A program made the translations under genes and the position numbers. Source: Pseudomonadota bacterium (GTDB lineage: Bacteria > Pseudomonadota > Gammaproteobacteria > Burkholderiales > Thiobacillaceae). From it: 64,000 nucleotides of DNA. This document shows positions 15,828-23,425 of the stretch, piece by piece. The notes beneath the pieces are model-generated. The model made no database searches, had not been told where the DNA came from, and saw nothing but the letters and a program-made list of their open reading frames with translations. The stretch spans positions 1-64,000 of the forward strand of contig JAKQCX010000027.1 of assembly GCA_029558905.1 (NCBI GenBank), given 5' to 3'. Numbering within the stretch: position 1 is the stretch's first letter; each line of letters begins with the position of its first letter.

Positions 15828-17210
15828 TCAGTAGGCATTGCGATCTCGCCAGACCACCAGGATGGTCTTGACGATGATGACCAGGTCGAACATGAGCGAC
15901 CAGTTGCGTATGTAGTCGATGTCGTACTGGATGCGGGCCCGCATCTTGTCCAGGGTTTCAATTTCACCGCGCAGGCCATTGACCTGGGCCCAGCCGGTGA
16001 TGCCGGGCTTGACCTTGTGGCGCAGCATGTAGCCCTTGATGAGCTTGCGGTATTGCTCGTTGTGGGCGACGGCATGCGGGCGGGGACCCACCACGCTCAT
16101 GCGGCCCTGCAGCACGTTGATGAACTGGGGCAGCTCGTCCAGGGATGTCCTGCGCAAAAAGGCGCCGACGCGGGTGACGCGCGGATCGCCACGGCTGGCC
16201 TGGCGGATCTCGCCACCATCTTCGCTGACATGCATGGAGCGGAACTTGTATACCAGAATCTCGTGGCCATCCAGACCATAGCGGCGCTGCTTGAAGATGA
16301 TGGGTCCGGGGGAGGAGAGCTTCACGGCGAGGGCGATGACGAGCAGCACGGGCCAGATCAGGAGCAGGATGAGGCTGGCGATGAGGATGTCGCTGATGCG
16401 CTTGCCGATGCCGGATACCCCCAGGGTTGGAGATTCGGTGAGGGCCACCACGGGCATGCCGTGGATGTGATCGACGCGGGCCTGGATGAGGTCGGAGATG
16501 AAGATGTCCGGCACGAAATAGACCGAGGCGGTGGTGTCGCGCAGGGCGTCCAGCAGGGCCAGGGTGCGCGGCTGGGAGGCCATGGGCAGGGTGATGTAGA
16601 CCAGGTCGATGCCGTTGTGGTTGACGTAGTCGTAGAGCTCGCTGAGCTTGCCGAGCAGGGCGCTGGCATCGTCGAGCTTGGTGCGCTCCAGGGCACGGTC
16701 GTCAAAATAGCCCACCACGTCTACGCCCAGGGCACGGTCCCGCGCAAAACGCGCCTGCAGCGAGGTGCCCAGGTAACTGGCCCCGACAATGACGGCGCGG
16801 CGCCGGCCGCCTTCCAGCAGCAACAGGCGCGGCAACTGCCTGCGTACCAGACGGTGCGCGGCGAACATGGCCAGCGGGGTAATCAATGCCCAGGCGATGA
16901 TCAGCCGGGGCGGAAACCAGGTCAGGTAGCCGGTGGCGAACCCAAACAGCAGCAGGAGCCCGACCAGGAAGAACCAGGGCATGGCCACATCGTTCCAGAA
17001 GGCACGCAGGGTGACTTCCGGCCACCTGCCGGGAAAGGACAGGGTGAAGGCGATGAGCGCCAGAATGGGGTAGGGACCGCGGAAGGGCTCATCGAAATAG
17101 AGCGCGCAGCCTACCAGCACCAGCACGACCAGCAGGGGGTCGAGCAGGATCTTGGTCAGGGTGACGACGGACAGCTGCTGCCTGAACAGCCACAGGTTGT
17201 GGTTTGTCAT
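15828..17210 (-). CDS. epsB: EpsB, undecaprenyl-phosphate sugar phosphotransferase (WcaJ/WbaP-like)
   Basis: The 460-residue protein has several N-terminal membrane helices (to about residue 120), a nucleotide-binding-like middle, another hydrophobic segment near 275-297 and a C-terminal bacterial sugar transferase domain with KFRSMH, RTSLDELPQ, VGPRPH and KPGITGWAQ. It should start repeat synthesis by moving a hexose-1-phosphate from a UDP-sugar to undecaprenyl phosphate. It is the first enzyme gene of the eps run; a clear terminator upstream (17398-17425) separates it from the PEP-CTERM gene, so it needs its own promoter within 17211-17397. Confidence 0.9.
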   Translation of the reverse strand: MTNHNLWLFRQQLSVVTLTKILLDPLLVVLVLVGCALYFDEPFRGPYPILALIAFTLSFPGRWPEVTLRAFWNDVAMPWFFLVGLLLLFGFATGYLTWFPPRLIIAWALITPLAMFAAHRLVRRQLPRLLLLEGGRRRAVIVGASYLGTSLQARFARDRALGVDVVGYFDDRALERTKLDDASALLGKLSELYDYVNHNGIDLVYITLPMASQPRTLALLDALRDTTASVYFVPDIFISDLIQARVDHIHGMPVVALTESPTLGVSGIGKRISDILIASLILLLIWPVLLVIALAVKLSSPGPIIFKQRRYGLDGHEILVYKFRSMHVSEDGGEIRQASRGDPRVTRVGAFLRRTSLDELPQFINVLQGRMSVVGPRPHAVAHNEQYRKLIKGYMLRHKVKPGITGWAQVNGLRGEIETLDKMRARIQYDIDYIRNWSLMFDLVIIVKTILVVWRDRNAY

Positions 17211-17397
17211 GGTTTGTTATTGGAGCACCGGCTAATGGGCCGACGCGACGCGGGCATGCCTCCCGGGGATTCCCTACCCGAATGATCCTTTACGGACTAT
17301 CCGGCGATGCCATCGAGCCTCCGTGCGAACCCCTGCACATATTACCGGCACGTGGTGCGTCGGACGAACCCCATATTACTACCAGATGCCGTCCAAC

Positions 17398-17425
17398 AAA
17401 AAACGGCTTCCCGAAGGAAGCCGTT
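17398..17425 (-). terminator. Rho-independent terminator of the PEP-CTERM gene
   Basis: On the minus strand a 10-bp perfect stem (AACGGCTTCC with GGAAGCCGTT) closes a TTCG tetraloop with a C-G closing pair and is followed by six T residues. It lies about 30 bases after the stop of the PEP-CTERM gene and ends that transcript before epsB. Confidence 0.9.
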
Positions 17426-17453
17426 GTGCGATTCGCATCCTGGATGCGGCGTA

Positions 17454-18173
17454 TTACTTCACCGCGGTGCGACGACGGGCCAGGAAGCCGATGATGCCCA
17501 GGCCTGCCAGGAACATGGCGTAGGTTTCGGCCTCGGGAACGGGAACCGTGGTGAGGCCGATGCCGGCGTATTTCTTCTCGATGAAGGCGGCGCTCGCCGG
17601 GTTCAGGCTGCTGGCGATGAGGATGTTCTGCAGGGTGATGTCGACGCCATCTCCGCCCCAGCCCATCATGCCCGCGCTTGCGCTGGCGCTCCAGCCGGTG
17701 GTGCTGAAGGTCTGCAGAGAGGCCACGGTCGCGGTCGTGGGGGCCGAAGCCATGATGCTGGAGATGGAGTAGTTCGTGCCCGGCGCGTCCATGTCGCGCG
17801 CGATGAACTGCCCGCCCACACCTACGCCCTCGAAGCCGGCGAAGTTGGTGTTGATGTTGTAGTAGTCGCCCGCCTCGCTCAGGGAGGCGCCGGTGATCCT
17901 GTGGCCAGCGTTGGCGGTGACCTTGATGTTGACCGTTTGGTTGGCTATGTCGAAGCCGGCGCCGTTGGCGGACTGGGCGATGAATGTGGTGGGGGTGAAG
18001 TAGAGCAGGTCGCCCGTGACGGTGGGGGTGCCGAACATGCCGGTCAGGGCGTCATCGAAGGTGAAGCTTACCGTGGAACCCGCGATGGTGACGGGAATCG
18101 CCTGGGCCTGTCCGGCCAGGGCGGCTGAGGCGATCAAGGCGGCAATCGCGATAGGTTTGAGCTGTGTTTTCAT
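17454..18173 (-). CDS. PEP-CTERM sorting-domain protein
   Basis: The 239-residue protein has a signal peptide (ending AQA, about residues 1-25), a Gly/Ala/Ser/Thr-rich mature region of beta-type composition with no cysteine, and a PEP-CTERM tail: PVPEAETYAMFLAGLGIIGF followed by LARRR and a few residues. The tail is the recognition, membrane and basic-stop signal used by exosortases, so this is a likely substrate of XrtB encoded at 8362-9249. The function of the mature part is unknown; an extracellular matrix or surface protein is plausible. The start is the ATG at 18173, with GGGAG about 10 bases upstream. The gene is monocistronic, between a sigma-54-type promoter and a strong terminator. 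Confidence 0.9.
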   Translation of the reverse strand: MKTQLKPIAIAALIASAALAGQAQAIPVTIAGSTVSFTFDDALTGMFGTPTVTGDLLYFTPTTFIAQSANGAGFDIANQTVNIKVTANAGHRITGASLSEAGDYYNINTNFAGFEGVGVGGQFIARDMDAPGTNYSISSIMASAPTTATVASLQTFSTTGWSASASAGMMGWGGDGVDITLQNILIASSLNPASAAFIEKKYAGIGLTTVPVPEAETYAMFLAGLGIIGFLARRRTAVK

Positions 18174-18276
18174 CAATTCAGGTCTCCCACAACCATGGTT
18201 TCAAATACATCCGCTACACGCGAGGGGTGCATGGATCTCCGTGCCGAATACGAAAATACTCGTGGCCGGAAATTCT

Positions 18277-18294
18277 TAGCAATACCTGGGCCAA
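18277..18294 (-). promoter_or_regulatory. Sigma-54 (RpoN) -24/-12 promoter of the PEP-CTERM gene
   Basis: On the minus strand TTGGCCCAGGTATTGCTA fits the consensus TGGCAC-N5-TTGC: the invariant GG (18291-18292) and GC (18279-18280) are exactly 10 bases apart. The only clear departure is C for A in the -24 element. It would start transcription near 18266, leaving a leader of about 90 bases before the ATG at 18173. RpoN-dependent control of PEP-CTERM genes by the PrsK/PrsR two-component system is known in related floc-forming bacteria. Confidence 0.75.
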
Positions 18295-18374
18295 GTCAAA
18301 AACTGATTATATCCATCTGTTTCGTAAAGTATTTTTTGCGGGCACAGGCCATGCGGCGAGAACTTTGGTGCGAG

Positions 18375-18392
18375 GTGTAAGGAAATTCGACA
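18375..18392 (-). promoter_or_regulatory. Candidate activator box, copy 1 (proximal)
   Basis: The minus strand reads TGTCGAATTTCCTTACAC, with TGT/ACA ends giving partial dyad symmetry. It lies about 90 bases upstream of the -24 element, a normal distance for an enhancer-binding activator of sigma-54 RNA polymerase. It matches copy 2 at 15 of 18 positions. Assignment to a PrsR-type regulator is inference. Confidence 0.45.
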
Positions 18393-18652
18393 CTCTCGAC
18401 AGCCGCCCGGGGCGGGTTCGCCCGCCTTGCGGGGCTGCGCACCGGCGGTGTCCCGCTTGCCAGGGCCGCCGCTTTCCGGTTTGCGTTGCGACGTGCATTC
18501 CCCGGAAGGGCGCGGGTGAGCTGCGTGATTCGCGCCCGCCAGGCGGGATGCGGCAAGGCCGGGCCGTGGCCGGATGCGTGGGGCCTTGCGTGGAGTATGT
18601 ACGGTTTTTGGCCGCAAAGATTGGCCACACGGACAAGGTACTGGGGGTGAAA

Positions 18653-18670
18653 GTGTAAAAAAATCCGACA
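18653..18670 (-). promoter_or_regulatory. Candidate activator box, copy 2 (distal)
   Basis: The minus strand reads TGTCGGATTTTTTTACAC. It is about 370 bases upstream of the -24 element, and it directly abuts a second copy of the ACAGGCCATGCGG word. It could equally serve the plus-strand gene at 18843, whose start is 172 bases away. Confidence 0.4.
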
Positions 18671-18842
18671 GGCCATGCGGTGGGGGGTCAGGTTCCGCAG
18701 ACCGTTTCCAAGCGGGTTGACCGGACAAATAAGCACGAGCGGGTGATTCGTGTCCGCCGCCAGGGCGGCGTCCCGGCGCGCGTACCATCATGTTTGTGCG
18801 CTGCAGGGTTATGCTTGCCGCTGTGCCAGCATCCTTTCACGC

Positions 18843-19340
18843 ATGAAGCGCATCACCACCCAGAACTGGCTGGAGCCTGACAGTCCCGGGGCCCAGGCCG
18901 GCACGCACCCGAGTGTCTGGCGCGATGCCTTCCTCTCCATCCACCTGGACCGGGGCGTGCCGGTGGAGGTGGCCACCCTGTTCGAGACGGCCCGGGCCAG
19001 TGCCCTCTACGGCCTGTTCTTCGCGCCGCTGGTGGGGTTGGGGGTGGAGCAGTGTTATCGCGCCCTGGAGACGGGCATTCGCGTGCGCTGCGCCCAGGCG
19101 GGCTTGCCGGTTTCCCTGCAGGATAGGCAGGGCCGGCGGCATGCTCTGTCCTTCAGCCACAATCTGCGCCAGCTCCAGGACCGTGCGCTGATTCCGCCCG
19201 CCGATGTGGCCCTGTGGCAGCAGGTGGGGGAGCTGAAGAACTGGCTGGCGGCGCTCCGGCACACCGATGCCATGGCGCGGGAACACGCGGTCACGGCCCT
19301 GAGCCGGGCCGCCGGCCTGTTGAACGGTCTGTTTGCCTGA
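18843..19340 (+). CDS. Hypothetical protein
   Basis: I do not recognise this 165-residue protein. It has no signal peptide or cysteine-rich site; it is predicted mostly helical, with a hydrophobic helix at roughly residues 53-72 (the stretch ALYGLFFAPLVGLGVEQ) and a C-terminal Leu/Ala-rich helical part. A stretch WRDAFLSIHLDRGVPVEVATL near the N-terminus looks like the conserved core. I start at the ATG at 18843 (MKRITTQNW); a longer frame to 18750 has a Cys/Arg-rich, non-protein-like N-terminus. There is no good Shine-Dalgarno sequence. It precedes a HIT protein gene by 50 bases on the same strand. Confidence 0.6.
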   Translation: MKRITTQNWLEPDSPGAQAGTHPSVWRDAFLSIHLDRGVPVEVATLFETARASALYGLFFAPLVGLGVEQCYRALETGIRVRCAQAGLPVSLQDRQGRRHALSFSHNLRQLQDRALIPPADVALWQQVGELKNWLAALRHTDAMAREHAVTALSRAAGLLNGLFA

Positions 19341-19390
19341 TGCCGGCGCATGCGGGGGATAATGCTGCTCTTTGTGTCTCCTCGCGTGCG

Positions 19391-19783
19391 ATGTCACAGC
19401 CCGTTTCCAGGCCTTGCCCCTTCTGCGTATTGGAGCCCGCCCGCATCCTGGCCGAAGACGGGCTGACCGTGGTGTATGCGGATGGCTTTCCCGTCTCTCC
19501 CGGTCATGCGGTGGTGATCCCGCGGCGCCATTTCGCCACCCTGTTCGAGGCCACGGAGGCTGAACAGGCCGCGCTGCTGCGGGCCATCTTCGCATGCAAG
19601 CGCATCCTGGACGCGCAACACCAGCCGGATGGCTACAACATCGGCATCAACCACGGTGCCGCCGCTGGACAGAGCGTGCCGCACCTGCACGTCCATATCA
19701 TCCCGCGCTACACGGGTGATCGGGAGGATCCCAAGGGTGGGGTACGCTGGGTGTTGCCGGACAAGGCCCGGTACTGGGCCTGA
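19391..19783 (+). CDS. HIT-family nucleotide hydrolase
   Basis: The 130-residue protein has the histidine triad HLHVHI (98-103), with His100 as the expected nucleophile, and an N-terminal CPFC (9-12) that with later histidines can form the zinc site of Hint/HIT proteins. It probably hydrolyses adenosine phosphoramidates or dinucleotide polyphosphates in the cytoplasm. The start chosen is the ATG at 19391, which gives the normal family length; an in-frame ATG overlapping the previous stop (19340) would add an unconserved tail. A GATAAT hexamer near 19356 could be its own -10 element. Confidence 0.85.
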   Translation: MSQPVSRPCPFCVLEPARILAEDGLTVVYADGFPVSPGHAVVIPRRHFATLFEATEAEQAALLRAIFACKRILDAQHQPDGYNIGINHGAAAGQSVPHLHVHIIPRYTGDREDPKGGVRWVLPDKARYWA

Positions 19784-19868
19784 CACGCGTCGGCGCATCC
19801 CGCGCGTGCCGCACGCGCCGGGCGGACCGATAATGCGCCGCACATGTCCTGAAGGGAGGATGGGAAAC

Positions 19869-21017
19869 GTGGCAAACATCGTTCAGTTACTGCACAGCAT
19901 GGTGCAGAAGAAGGCCTCGGACCTGTACATCACCGCCGGCGCGCGCATCAGCCTCAAGATCGAAGGCCGGGTCCTGCCCACCTCGCTGCCCGAGCTGACC
20001 GCGGAGACCGCGAAAGAGCTGGCCTACGCACTCATGAGCCCGGGGCAGATCCAGTCCTTCGAGGCCAGCAAGGAAATGAATTTCGGCTATGGCATCGCCG
20101 GTGTCGGGCGTTTCAGGGTCAATGTGTTTCAGCAGCGTGGCGCGGTGGCCATGGTGGTGCGTCACCTGCCCACGGTGGTGCCTACGCTGCCTGAGCTCGG
20201 CCTGCCCGCCGTGCTGGATCGCCTGGCCCTGGAACGGCGCGGCCTGGTGTTGGTGGTGGGGGCCGCGGGCGCGGGCAAGACATCCACCATGGCCGCCATG
20301 CTCGAGCGCCGCAACCAGTCCATGGAGGGCCACATCCTCACGGTGGAAGACCCCATCGAATATGTGTATCGGCACAGGAAAGCCCTGGTCAATCAGCGCG
20401 AGGTCGGCACCGATACCGCTTCGTTCGAGGTGGCCCTGCTCAATGCACTGCGCGAATCGCCGGACATGATCATGGTGGGCGAGATCCGGGACCGCTCCGC
20501 CATGGAGCAGGTGATCAGCTATGCCAATACCGGCCATTTCTGCCTGTCCACCCTGCACGCCATCAACAGCTATCAGGCCCTGACCCGCATCATCAGCTTC
20601 TTTCCCCTGGAGACCCGCAACGCCGTGCTCTATGACCTGGCGTCCTGTCTGGTGGGTATCATCGCCCAGCGTCTGGTGCCCACCAAGGAAGGGGTGCGCG
20701 TGCCGGTGGTGGAGGTTTTCGTGGTGAACTACCACATCCGCGAGCTGATCCGGGAAGGCCGCATGGCGGAGATCCGGGAGGTCATCGAGAAGGGCCATAC
20801 GGATGAACTGCAGAGCTTTGATTACGCCCTGATCCAGTTGTACCGGGCCGGGCGGATCGATTTCGAGGAGGCCCGCGCCTATTCCGATTCACCCCGTCAG
20901 TTGCATCTGCTGGCCTGTGGCGCCGATGCGGAGAGCCAGACGGATTTGACTGACATGCCCGCTCTGGGCCTGCCGGCAAGCCTGATTCCGGATTTGCCCG
21001 GGTCCGACCGGGGTTGA
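19869..21017 (+). CDS. PilT/PilU-type retraction ATPase
   Basis: The 382-residue protein has the twitching-motility ATPase motifs: Walker A GAAGAGKT (131-138), the Asp-box TVEDPIEYVY, Walker B MIMVGEIRD (200-208) and the His-box LSTLHA with His230. Length and the long C-terminal tail fit PilU better than PilT (about 345 residues). It should power type IV pilus retraction at the inner membrane base. No other pil gene is nearby, so it is an orphan here. A GTG at 19869 has GGAGG 9 bases upstream; the ATG at 19860 would abut the Shine-Dalgarno sequence and is less likely. Confidence 0.85.
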   Translation: MANIVQLLHSMVQKKASDLYITAGARISLKIEGRVLPTSLPELTAETAKELAYALMSPGQIQSFEASKEMNFGYGIAGVGRFRVNVFQQRGAVAMVVRHLPTVVPTLPELGLPAVLDRLALERRGLVLVVGAAGAGKTSTMAAMLERRNQSMEGHILTVEDPIEYVYRHRKALVNQREVGTDTASFEVALLNALRESPDMIMVGEIRDRSAMEQVISYANTGHFCLSTLHAINSYQALTRIISFFPLETRNAVLYDLASCLVGIIAQRLVPTKEGVRVPVVEVFVVNYHIRELIREGRMAEIREVIEKGHTDELQSFDYALIQLYRAGRIDFEEARAYSDSPRQLHLLACGADAESQTDLTDMPALGLPASLIPDLPGSDRG

Positions 21018-21062
21018 ATGCCGACCGGCCTCGTCCGAGGGGTATGCGTCCGGACGGGTGGT

Positions 21063-22355
21063 CTACAGCCTGCCCGTGTGCGCCAGGAAGATCGCCCGTG
21101 CCTGGTGGAGATTGCGCCCCAGCAGCATGGCGCTGGCGGCCAGCAGGCCCAGTCCTGGCAGGGCCAGCGGCGCGTGCAGCCACGGCGTGGGCAGCAACAG
21201 GAGCACGGCCGCCAGGTGCAGACGGAAGTGCCAGCGCGCCTTGGCATCGGCGACGAACTGGCGCATGTTCGGAATCTTGCCCGCACCAGCCCGGGTCTGG
21301 GACTGCAGATGAAACCAGCCCAGGAAGGGCACGATCTTGTAGAGCATGCCGTTGACTGCCGAGGCGGCGAAACCCAGCAGGAAGAGCAGACCCAGCAGGA
21401 GCTGCAGGCGGTCGCGCCCGGCATGGGTCTCCAATACCAGGAGCGGCACGAGCAGGGCCGCGGCGATGAGACTGCTCATGCCCAGGCGCCAGAAATCCAG
21501 GGTTACATCCGCCAGCTTGCGTCGGCGCTGGTGTTGCAGCCCGAGGGTGGCCAGCGCGAAGGCCAAGGCGGATGCCATGCCGATCAGCAGGCCCGAGACT
21601 TCCATGCCCGGCCTGGCTCCCCGCGGTACGAACCAGGCCAGGCCGAGGAGCAGCAAGGCAACGGGCATGGCCCAGGTCAGGCTGGCGATCAGGCCGCGTG
21701 GATAGGGTGGGGTGAGCTGCAGCATGGGAACCACCTGGTAGGCCACGCCGATGACCAGGATCAGTATCCAGCCGCCCAAGCCCCAGGCCGCATGCAGGTC
21801 CGTCAGCTCCATGGGGTCGGACAGGTGCCATAAACCCGCCCGGTTCGCGGCCAGGGCCAGGCCCAGGATGAAGGTCACGACCAAGGCCATCCAGGCCTGC
21901 CGCATGGGCCAGGCGACATGCGGCAGGGCGCGGGCCCGCGCGAGGCTGGCCAGGGTGCCGAGCAGAAAGGGGACCAGGCCGACCGTCAGGGCCAGGGCGG
22001 CCAGACCTAACAACACGGGATTGCTGCCCAGGAAGCCCAGCGACAGCAGCAAGGCGCCACTCCCCAGACCGCCCAGGGCCAGCCAGCCGATGAGGCGGGC
22101 GGCGGGTACCGGCGAGCCCACGACCACGGGCAGGATCTGTAGGACCGCGCCGGTCATGACCATGCCCAGATAGCCCAGGGTGAGCAGATGTGTGAGAGCC
22201 AGGGCCTGGGGCGTCCAGCGGCCGGCCAGCCAGTCATCCACCGAGACCATGGCGAGCATGGCCGCAAGGATCAGGAAGACCGGGGCGGCCAGAAACAAGC
22301 GCAGCGGCGTGCCTAAGGGGGGGGCCTGGTCGTAGGACAGACCGGGGCTGGCCAT
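21063..22355 (-). CDS. Polytopic membrane protein, NnrS/heme-copper-oxidase-like
   Basis: This 430-residue protein has about 12 membrane helices with conserved-looking histidines in HLLTLGYLGMV (near 55-65) and WFHL near the end, and a GAVLQILPVVVG stretch. Such His-bearing helices recall NnrS-type heme proteins and cytochrome oxidase subunit I relatives, but I cannot name the family for certain. It is the last gene of a minus-strand unit (tiny membrane protein, DUF2249, this gene): its ATG overlaps the DUF2249 stop by one base (TGATG). Genes of these kinds cluster in nitric-oxide and low-oxygen responses. The inferred role is in NO handling or electron transfer in the inner membrane. Confidence 0.5.
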   Translation of the reverse strand: MASPGLSYDQAPPLGTPLRLFLAAPVFLILAAMLAMVSVDDWLAGRWTPQALALTHLLTLGYLGMVMTGAVLQILPVVVGSPVPAARLIGWLALGGLGSGALLLSLGFLGSNPVLLGLAALALTVGLVPFLLGTLASLARARALPHVAWPMRQAWMALVVTFILGLALAANRAGLWHLSDPMELTDLHAAWGLGGWILILVIGVAYQVVPMLQLTPPYPRGLIASLTWAMPVALLLLGLAWFVPRGARPGMEVSGLLIGMASALAFALATLGLQHQRRRKLADVTLDFWRLGMSSLIAAALLVPLLVLETHAGRDRLQLLLGLLFLLGFAASAVNGMLYKIVPFLGWFHLQSQTRAGAGKIPNMRQFVADAKARWHFRLHLAAVLLLLPTPWLHAPLALPGLGLLAASAMLLGRNLHQARAIFLAHTGRL

Positions 22356-22588
22356 CAGGATGGGGTGTGCGGGTGTGTGATCAGCACTTCGAAACAGCCT
22401 TCCCCGATGGGGCGCACCACATGGTGCAGACCCCTGTCGCGCAGCAGCGCATAGAGGGGAGTTGGCTCGCGGTGGATGAGGAAACGCAGGGTCTGACCAG
22501 GGCGCAGGTCATTCAGAGCCGGCAGTACGCGTTCCATGGGTTCCGGAGGTTCCAGCCAGCGCCCATCCACCAGCACCACGGGTTCCAT
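22355..22588 (-). CDS. DUF2249 (TusA-fold) protein
   Basis: The 77-residue protein resembles the DUF2249 family: an N-terminal strand, the LRPGQTLRFLIHREPTPLY segment and a final strand before a short tail. These proteins have a TusA-like alpha/beta fold but lack the TusA sulfur-carrier CPxP motif, as here (no cysteine at all). They are often found next to hemerythrins and nitrogen-oxide genes. It overlaps the next gene by one base and lies 46 bases after the tiny membrane protein gene. The function is unknown; partner of the membrane protein encoded downstream is a reasonable guess. Confidence 0.7.
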   Translation of the reverse strand: MEPVVLVDGRWLEPPEPMERVLPALNDLRPGQTLRFLIHREPTPLYALLRDRGLHHVVRPIGEGCFEVLITHPHTPS

Positions 22589-22634
22589 GCCGGATGCTGG
22601 TGGATGGGTATGTCGGGGTGCTGCGACAGCGGGA

Positions 22635-22745
22635 TCAGGTCATTTCGAACAGCAGCAGCATGCCGAAATGGAAGACGATGAAGATGAAGAAAATGTAGGC
22701 AACGGCCAAGTTTTCGCTTTTCTGGAAGAGGTACTGGATACCCAT
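22635..22745 (-). CDS. 36-residue single-pass membrane protein
   Basis: The small frame encodes MGIQYLFQKSENLAVAYIFF followed by a hydrophobic run to the end, so one transmembrane helix of about 22 residues. A strong AAGGAG lies 6 bases upstream of the ATG at 22745, which is the main reason to believe it. It is the first gene after a promoter with an FNR-like site and precedes the DUF2249 gene. Small single-pass proteins often stabilise oxidase-like complexes; here it may be a subunit of the polytopic protein encoded at 21063-22355. A longer upstream frame would cross that promoter. Confidence 0.6.
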   Translation of the reverse strand: MGIQYLFQKSENLAVAYIFFIFIVFHFGMLLLFEMT

Positions 22746-22778
22746 GTCCACTCCTTGGGTTTGTTGAGGGTCGGAGAG

Positions 22779-22820
22779 ATTATTATGTACACAAAACGGG
22801 CCGGCATTGACTTTGCTCAA
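22779..22820 (-). promoter_or_regulatory. FNR/Dnr-type site and -10 of the DUF2249 operon
   Basis: TTGA-GCAAAG-TCAA on the minus strand (22807-22820) is a perfect four-base dyad with the N6 spacing of FNR/Dnr boxes (TTGAT-N4-ATCAA). An A/T-rich -10-like stretch (CATAATAATC, about 22778-22787) follows with its centre about 29-32 bases downstream, so the box would lie near -41.5 as in class II activated promoters. The leader to the ATG at 22745 is about 27-30 bases. Confidence 0.6.
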
Positions 22821-22842
22821 CTACCGCCGGTTGCGCCTGTCA

Positions 22843-23268
22843 TCACATGCCGGACAGCAGACGGTCGGCCTCGTCGGCCAGAGCCTGATCCATCATGGGA
22901 TAGAGGATGTTTTCCTCCTTGAGGTTGTGCTGACGCATGAGCATGAGCAGGGTTTCGGACAGCCCCAGATAGCGTTGGCCGTCACGAGCCTGCAGGGCCT
23001 GTTCCATGGCAGCGATGGCGTCGCGCATCTGTTCGTGCTCCGAGCGCATGACGAAGGTGGGTCCACCCTTCATGCCGGTGCGGTTTTCAAAGGCGGTGAA
23101 CAGTACTTCATCTTCCTGGGAGAAGTGGTGCAGGGTATCCCGGGCGAAGGCCTGGAACTGTTCCTGTGCACGTGGCCAGTCTCCTTCGGCCACGGCGTTT
23201 TCCGCCGCGGCGAACAAGGTGTCACAGTGCTCGTGCTGCTTGGCAAGGGTCTGTGAAAAATGGGGCAT
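22843..23268 (-). CDS. Hemerythrin HHE-domain protein
   Basis: The 141-residue all-helical protein has the spaced histidines and carboxylates of the hemerythrin fold: His12 and His14, His47-His48 with Glu52, His78, and His114 with Glu118/Glu119. It should bind a non-heme di-iron centre and may sense or buffer O2, NO or act in iron-sulfur repair, like YtfE/DnrN relatives, though it is shorter and lacks their N-terminal domain. The ATG at 23268 is favoured by GGAGG 7 bases upstream. An FNR-like box and a -10 lie just upstream (23300-23341), giving the same regulatory picture as the operon that follows. Confidence 0.8.
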   Translation of the reverse strand: MPHFSQTLAKQHEHCDTLFAAAENAVAEGDWPRAQEQFQAFARDTLHHFSQEDEVLFTAFENRTGMKGGPTFVMRSEHEQMRDAIAAMEQALQARDGQRYLGLSETLLMLMRQHNLKEENILYPMMDQALADEADRLLSGM

Positions 23269-23299
23269 GGCATGACCTCCGTGATCTGGCATGGCAGGG

Positions 23300-23341
23300 A
23301 TTATGGAAACGGACCGGGCAGTCAACCTTGACTAAAGGCAA
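23300..23341 (-). promoter_or_regulatory. FNR-like site and -10 upstream of the hemerythrin gene
   Basis: The plus-strand word TTGA-CTAAAG-GCAA (23328-23341) matches an FNR box with one mismatch; a perfect dyad GTCAA-CC-TTGAC (23321-23332) overlaps it. On the minus strand a CATAAT -10 hexamer (23300-23305) has its centre 32 bases from the box centre, the class II distance. The same hexamer occurs in the neighbouring promoter. Confidence 0.45.
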
Positions 23342-23425
23342 CCACGCGCCCGTGGCCTGCCCGTCAAGGCCGCATGACCCTGCCTGCGACATTGGCAAGC
23401 CTGATTTCGGTCAAGACACAATCGC

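Larger units (their letters stand above)
18174..18842. other. 669-bp regulatory intergenic region upstream of the PEP-CTERM gene
   Basis: No credible gene is seen on either strand. The region holds a sigma-54-type promoter for the minus-strand gene (18277-18294), two copies of an 18-bp box (18375-18392, 18653-18670), two exact copies of ACAGGCCATGCGG (18344-18356, 18668-18680) and two related hairpin-forming repeats beginning GTGATTCG (18525-18552, 18743-18776). A further GC-rich inverted repeat, GGCGGG-TT-CGCCCGCC, lies near 18411-18428. The repeats suggest a regulatory region that arose by partial duplication. Confidence 0.65.

Noticed and set aside
17211-17397. Second sigma-54 promoter before epsB
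   Set aside because: A GG-N10-GC pair exists (CGGAGG..TGGCA near 17309-17324) but the -24 element lacks the other consensus bases, so it is within chance for this GC content.
18164-18791. Several overlapping frames in the gap before the hypothetical gene
   Set aside because: They are Arg/Pro/Cys-rich in all frames, lack ribosome sites and cross the sigma-54 promoter and repeat boxes.
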